Shown one piece after another: positions 62,111-64,000 of a stretch of DNA of 64,000 nucleotides. The notes below the pieces were generated by a model that saw only the letters and a list, made by a program, of their open reading frames with translations, was not told where the DNA came from and ran no database searches. The stretch's first letter is position 1; the number at the start of each line of letters is the position of its first letter. This DNA is from Capitella teleta. Lineage: Eukaryota > Annelida > Polychaeta > Capitellidae. Made by a program: the position numbers and the translations under genes. The stretch covers positions 602,339 through 666,338 of the forward strand of contig KB311061.1 in the NCBI GenBank assembly GCA_000328365.1. The letters are read 5' to 3'.

Positions 62111-63355
62111 GATTGAGCGTTATGATTTTTGTTTCAGAAGAAGTATAAATCAATATTACGATTAATTCCACCTTTAGCAAAGCATTTTGAACTTCATTAA
62201 CGAAGATTCATCGATGAAGATTAATCAAGGATTAGGATGGTTAAATCTCATGGTATAGACCACGTGTATGCATGCACTTCAATCTCTCTCAGTCTCTCCA
62301 ATACATGAGGTCAACAACGCGCAACTTTAACAAGAAAAGAATACATTATGAAATATCTGTCATAGCGCATAAAATGTAGCGTTATGATAGAGCTCAATGT
62401 TTTCTCCCGGCTGAATCGACGGTCTCTCTGTATACTAGTATTTGCGTTTAGCAAAACATATAAAGTTGATTGAGTCATGCATTTGTTTTTCTCAAACAAG
62501 GTGTTCTGTTCTGAAAAATGCTTGTAATTTTGATTCCTGGTCATCCGGATGAAGGATTTCGGGAGTCCTTTCCATCCTCCAGCAACAACATCGGAATCCT
62601 TGACTCTGTGTTGACTCTCTGACACTTGATGGGAGGGGTTATTGCATTGTTTTGGGTACTTGGGAATAACATCCCTGTTCTGATCACTGAACTCCATGCA
62701 TCTGATCTCATCATAAGAACCCAAGTGGTATCTTTACAGAGTGGACCGAAAGCAGCCTCGGTGATAACGATCTAAGATATATTCGACAATCTTCGTGAAT
62801 CCTCGTTTACTAGTACATACAGCAGTTTAATCACTCCCTTATGCGAATCCTAAAAGTGGTAATCGTTTGGACTCAAAAAGACTCAAGAGTGATGATTCTT
62901 GTTTCAGAATGAACATACAATAACTAAAATAACGATTAGAGCAAAGTAAAAGTGCGAGAAGAAAACGCCGCTGGTTACCATAGCAACAATATTTTGAAAG
63001 AAAATAATATTTTCTTTTAAAATATTGCAATTTAAATCATAAATCATGCGTGTTTTACATCAAAATCCAAATAATAATTGCAGGACCAATACCTTTGAAA
63101 ACTATAAAATTTTCGGCATCGATAAATGAGAAATATAATGAAGATTCAAACATGTACATATTTGGCAGGCAGAAATATAGAACAGCTTCAAAAAGTCAGC
63201 TTATTTTCTTTGCTTTCTCGCCTCGTTACCAGTAAATCATTATGAAAAGGGTAGATGTCGCATTAATGAAGTTATCATAGCTGTGTTGAAAGTGAAATTA
63301 ATAATAATTTTGATTTATGTCCCTTATGAATACGAAATCATAACGCTCAATCTTC
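62108..63355. mobile_element. Candidate TIR element ending in GCGTTATGATTT
   Basis: A perfect 21-bp inverted repeat lies at 62108-62128 and 63335-63355 (core gattgagcgttatgattt), 1206 bp apart. The interior is AT-rich with no recognisable transposase. No clean target duplication is visible next to the repeats, so the true ends may lie slightly further out. The core recurs elsewhere in the window. Confidence 0.4.
62974..62987. promoter_or_regulatory. RFX X-box in a possible dispersed repeat
   Basis: 'GTTACCATAGCAAC' matches the consensus well and shares flanking 'cgctg' with the site at 53477. It lies between the terminal inverted repeats of the candidate element at 62108-63355. Confidence 0.45.
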
Positions 63356-63538
63356 TCGATCCGGAGCAGTACTGGCAACTCTTAGGTTTCGCCCCGGGAG
63401 CCAATAGACTGCGATCTGTTTTGTAACACTTTCTCGGGAAAACGCAGTGCCTATTGAAAACACATTGAAATCGTTAACATGGTATATAGTAGTGAAGAGA
63501 CTGAAATCATGTTAACAATAACTCCGATGTCCAGGACT

Positions 63539-64000
63539 CCAGGGGCGGTATTTACAAAGATTCTCAGGCATAGGCTCAAGACTTAAGTCTATAAATTAAT
63601 TAATAATACCACTTTTAATTCTTTGAATTGATTCGCAACTCTGAGAATGCCATGTTAAACAGGTTTTAATTCTAAAAGTCCTTTGGAGGACTCTCCGGAG
63701 TTAAGAATTGAAAGCTTCGGAGTCACAAAACAGTCGTTTTAAGGAATACTTCCTCTCAATTCACCATTTTTATTGATTAAAATTAATATCACCATTAACA
63801 CTTTATTATCAGATAAAATTCAAATGCATGCATAATCAGTGGCTATTTTAATAATAAATAATAATAATTCATTCATTTATATAGCGCAAAATGTACAATT
63901 AAAAGATAAAGTTACTTTTAATTTAATAACGAGAGAATGCGACGAACGCGAAATCATAACGTTTTCTGGATGGTCTCTCAGAGTTTTATGCATTGCTGTT
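63539..64000 (+). mobile_element. Possible left end of a second Harbinger-like element
   Basis: 'ccaggggcggtatttacaaa' resembles the 6248 terminus (ccaggggtgcgttttaataa) at about 15 of 21 positions. No matching right end lies before the window edge, so the call is tentative. Confidence 0.2.

Noticed and set aside
1-64000. CRISPR arrays, operons, rRNA genes
   Set aside because: No regularly spaced direct repeats with unique spacers, no bacterial gene packing, and no rRNA-like sequence. The window is eukaryotic.

Overview
This is a eukaryotic, animal window: long gene-poor, AT-rich stretches, dispersed transposons, vertebrate-like promoter and splice signals, and two intact genes that belong to an animal-type heparan sulfate pathway. 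A LINE with a (CAATT)n tail, a TA-flanked element rich in 'TTTCGCGG', CpG that is not visibly depleted, and proteins about as close to HS3ST1 as to HS3ST5 all suit a marine invertebrate, perhaps a deuterostome such as an echinoderm or lancelet. The species cannot be fixed from this sequence.

Layout. 1-8.4 kb: AT-rich, no genes. It holds a degenerate TCA satellite, a short repeat split by a 794-bp TA-flanked DNA transposon (5129-5922), and a 2.2-kb Harbinger-like element (6248-8419). 8.4-37 kb: mostly non-coding. It holds copies of a dispersed family (9.65 kb, 32.3 kb; a third, inverted, at 61.8 kb), an inverted pair of coding-like fragments (13.9 and 23.3 kb), a 5'-truncated LINE (19.1-20.0 kb), simple repeats, and a CpG-rich promoter-like block at 33.2-34.1 kb. 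37-55 kb: mostly unique sequence, visibly richer in G+C, with several RFX-type X-boxes and a CCAAT/GC-box block ending in a splice donor at 44.0-44.2 kb. It may be the first intron and cis-regulatory field of the first gene. 55.4-60.3 kb: the two genes. 60.3-64 kb: repeats again.

Genes. Two heparan sulfate glucosamine 3-O-sulfotransferases lie head-to-tail on the + strand. The upstream one (55504-56406, 300 aa) has an HS3ST1-like plan: a hydrophobic leader and almost no stem. The downstream one (59100-60248, 382 aa) is a type II membrane protein with an acidic/basic stem, closest by eye to HS3ST5. Each coding region appears to sit in one exon just behind a strong 3' splice site, and each has a short upstream reading frame just before its start codon. 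Both would act on heparan sulfate in the Golgi, making rare 3-O-sulfated sites. All other long reading frames looked spurious or transposon-derived, and no complete tRNA, rRNA or CRISPR was seen.
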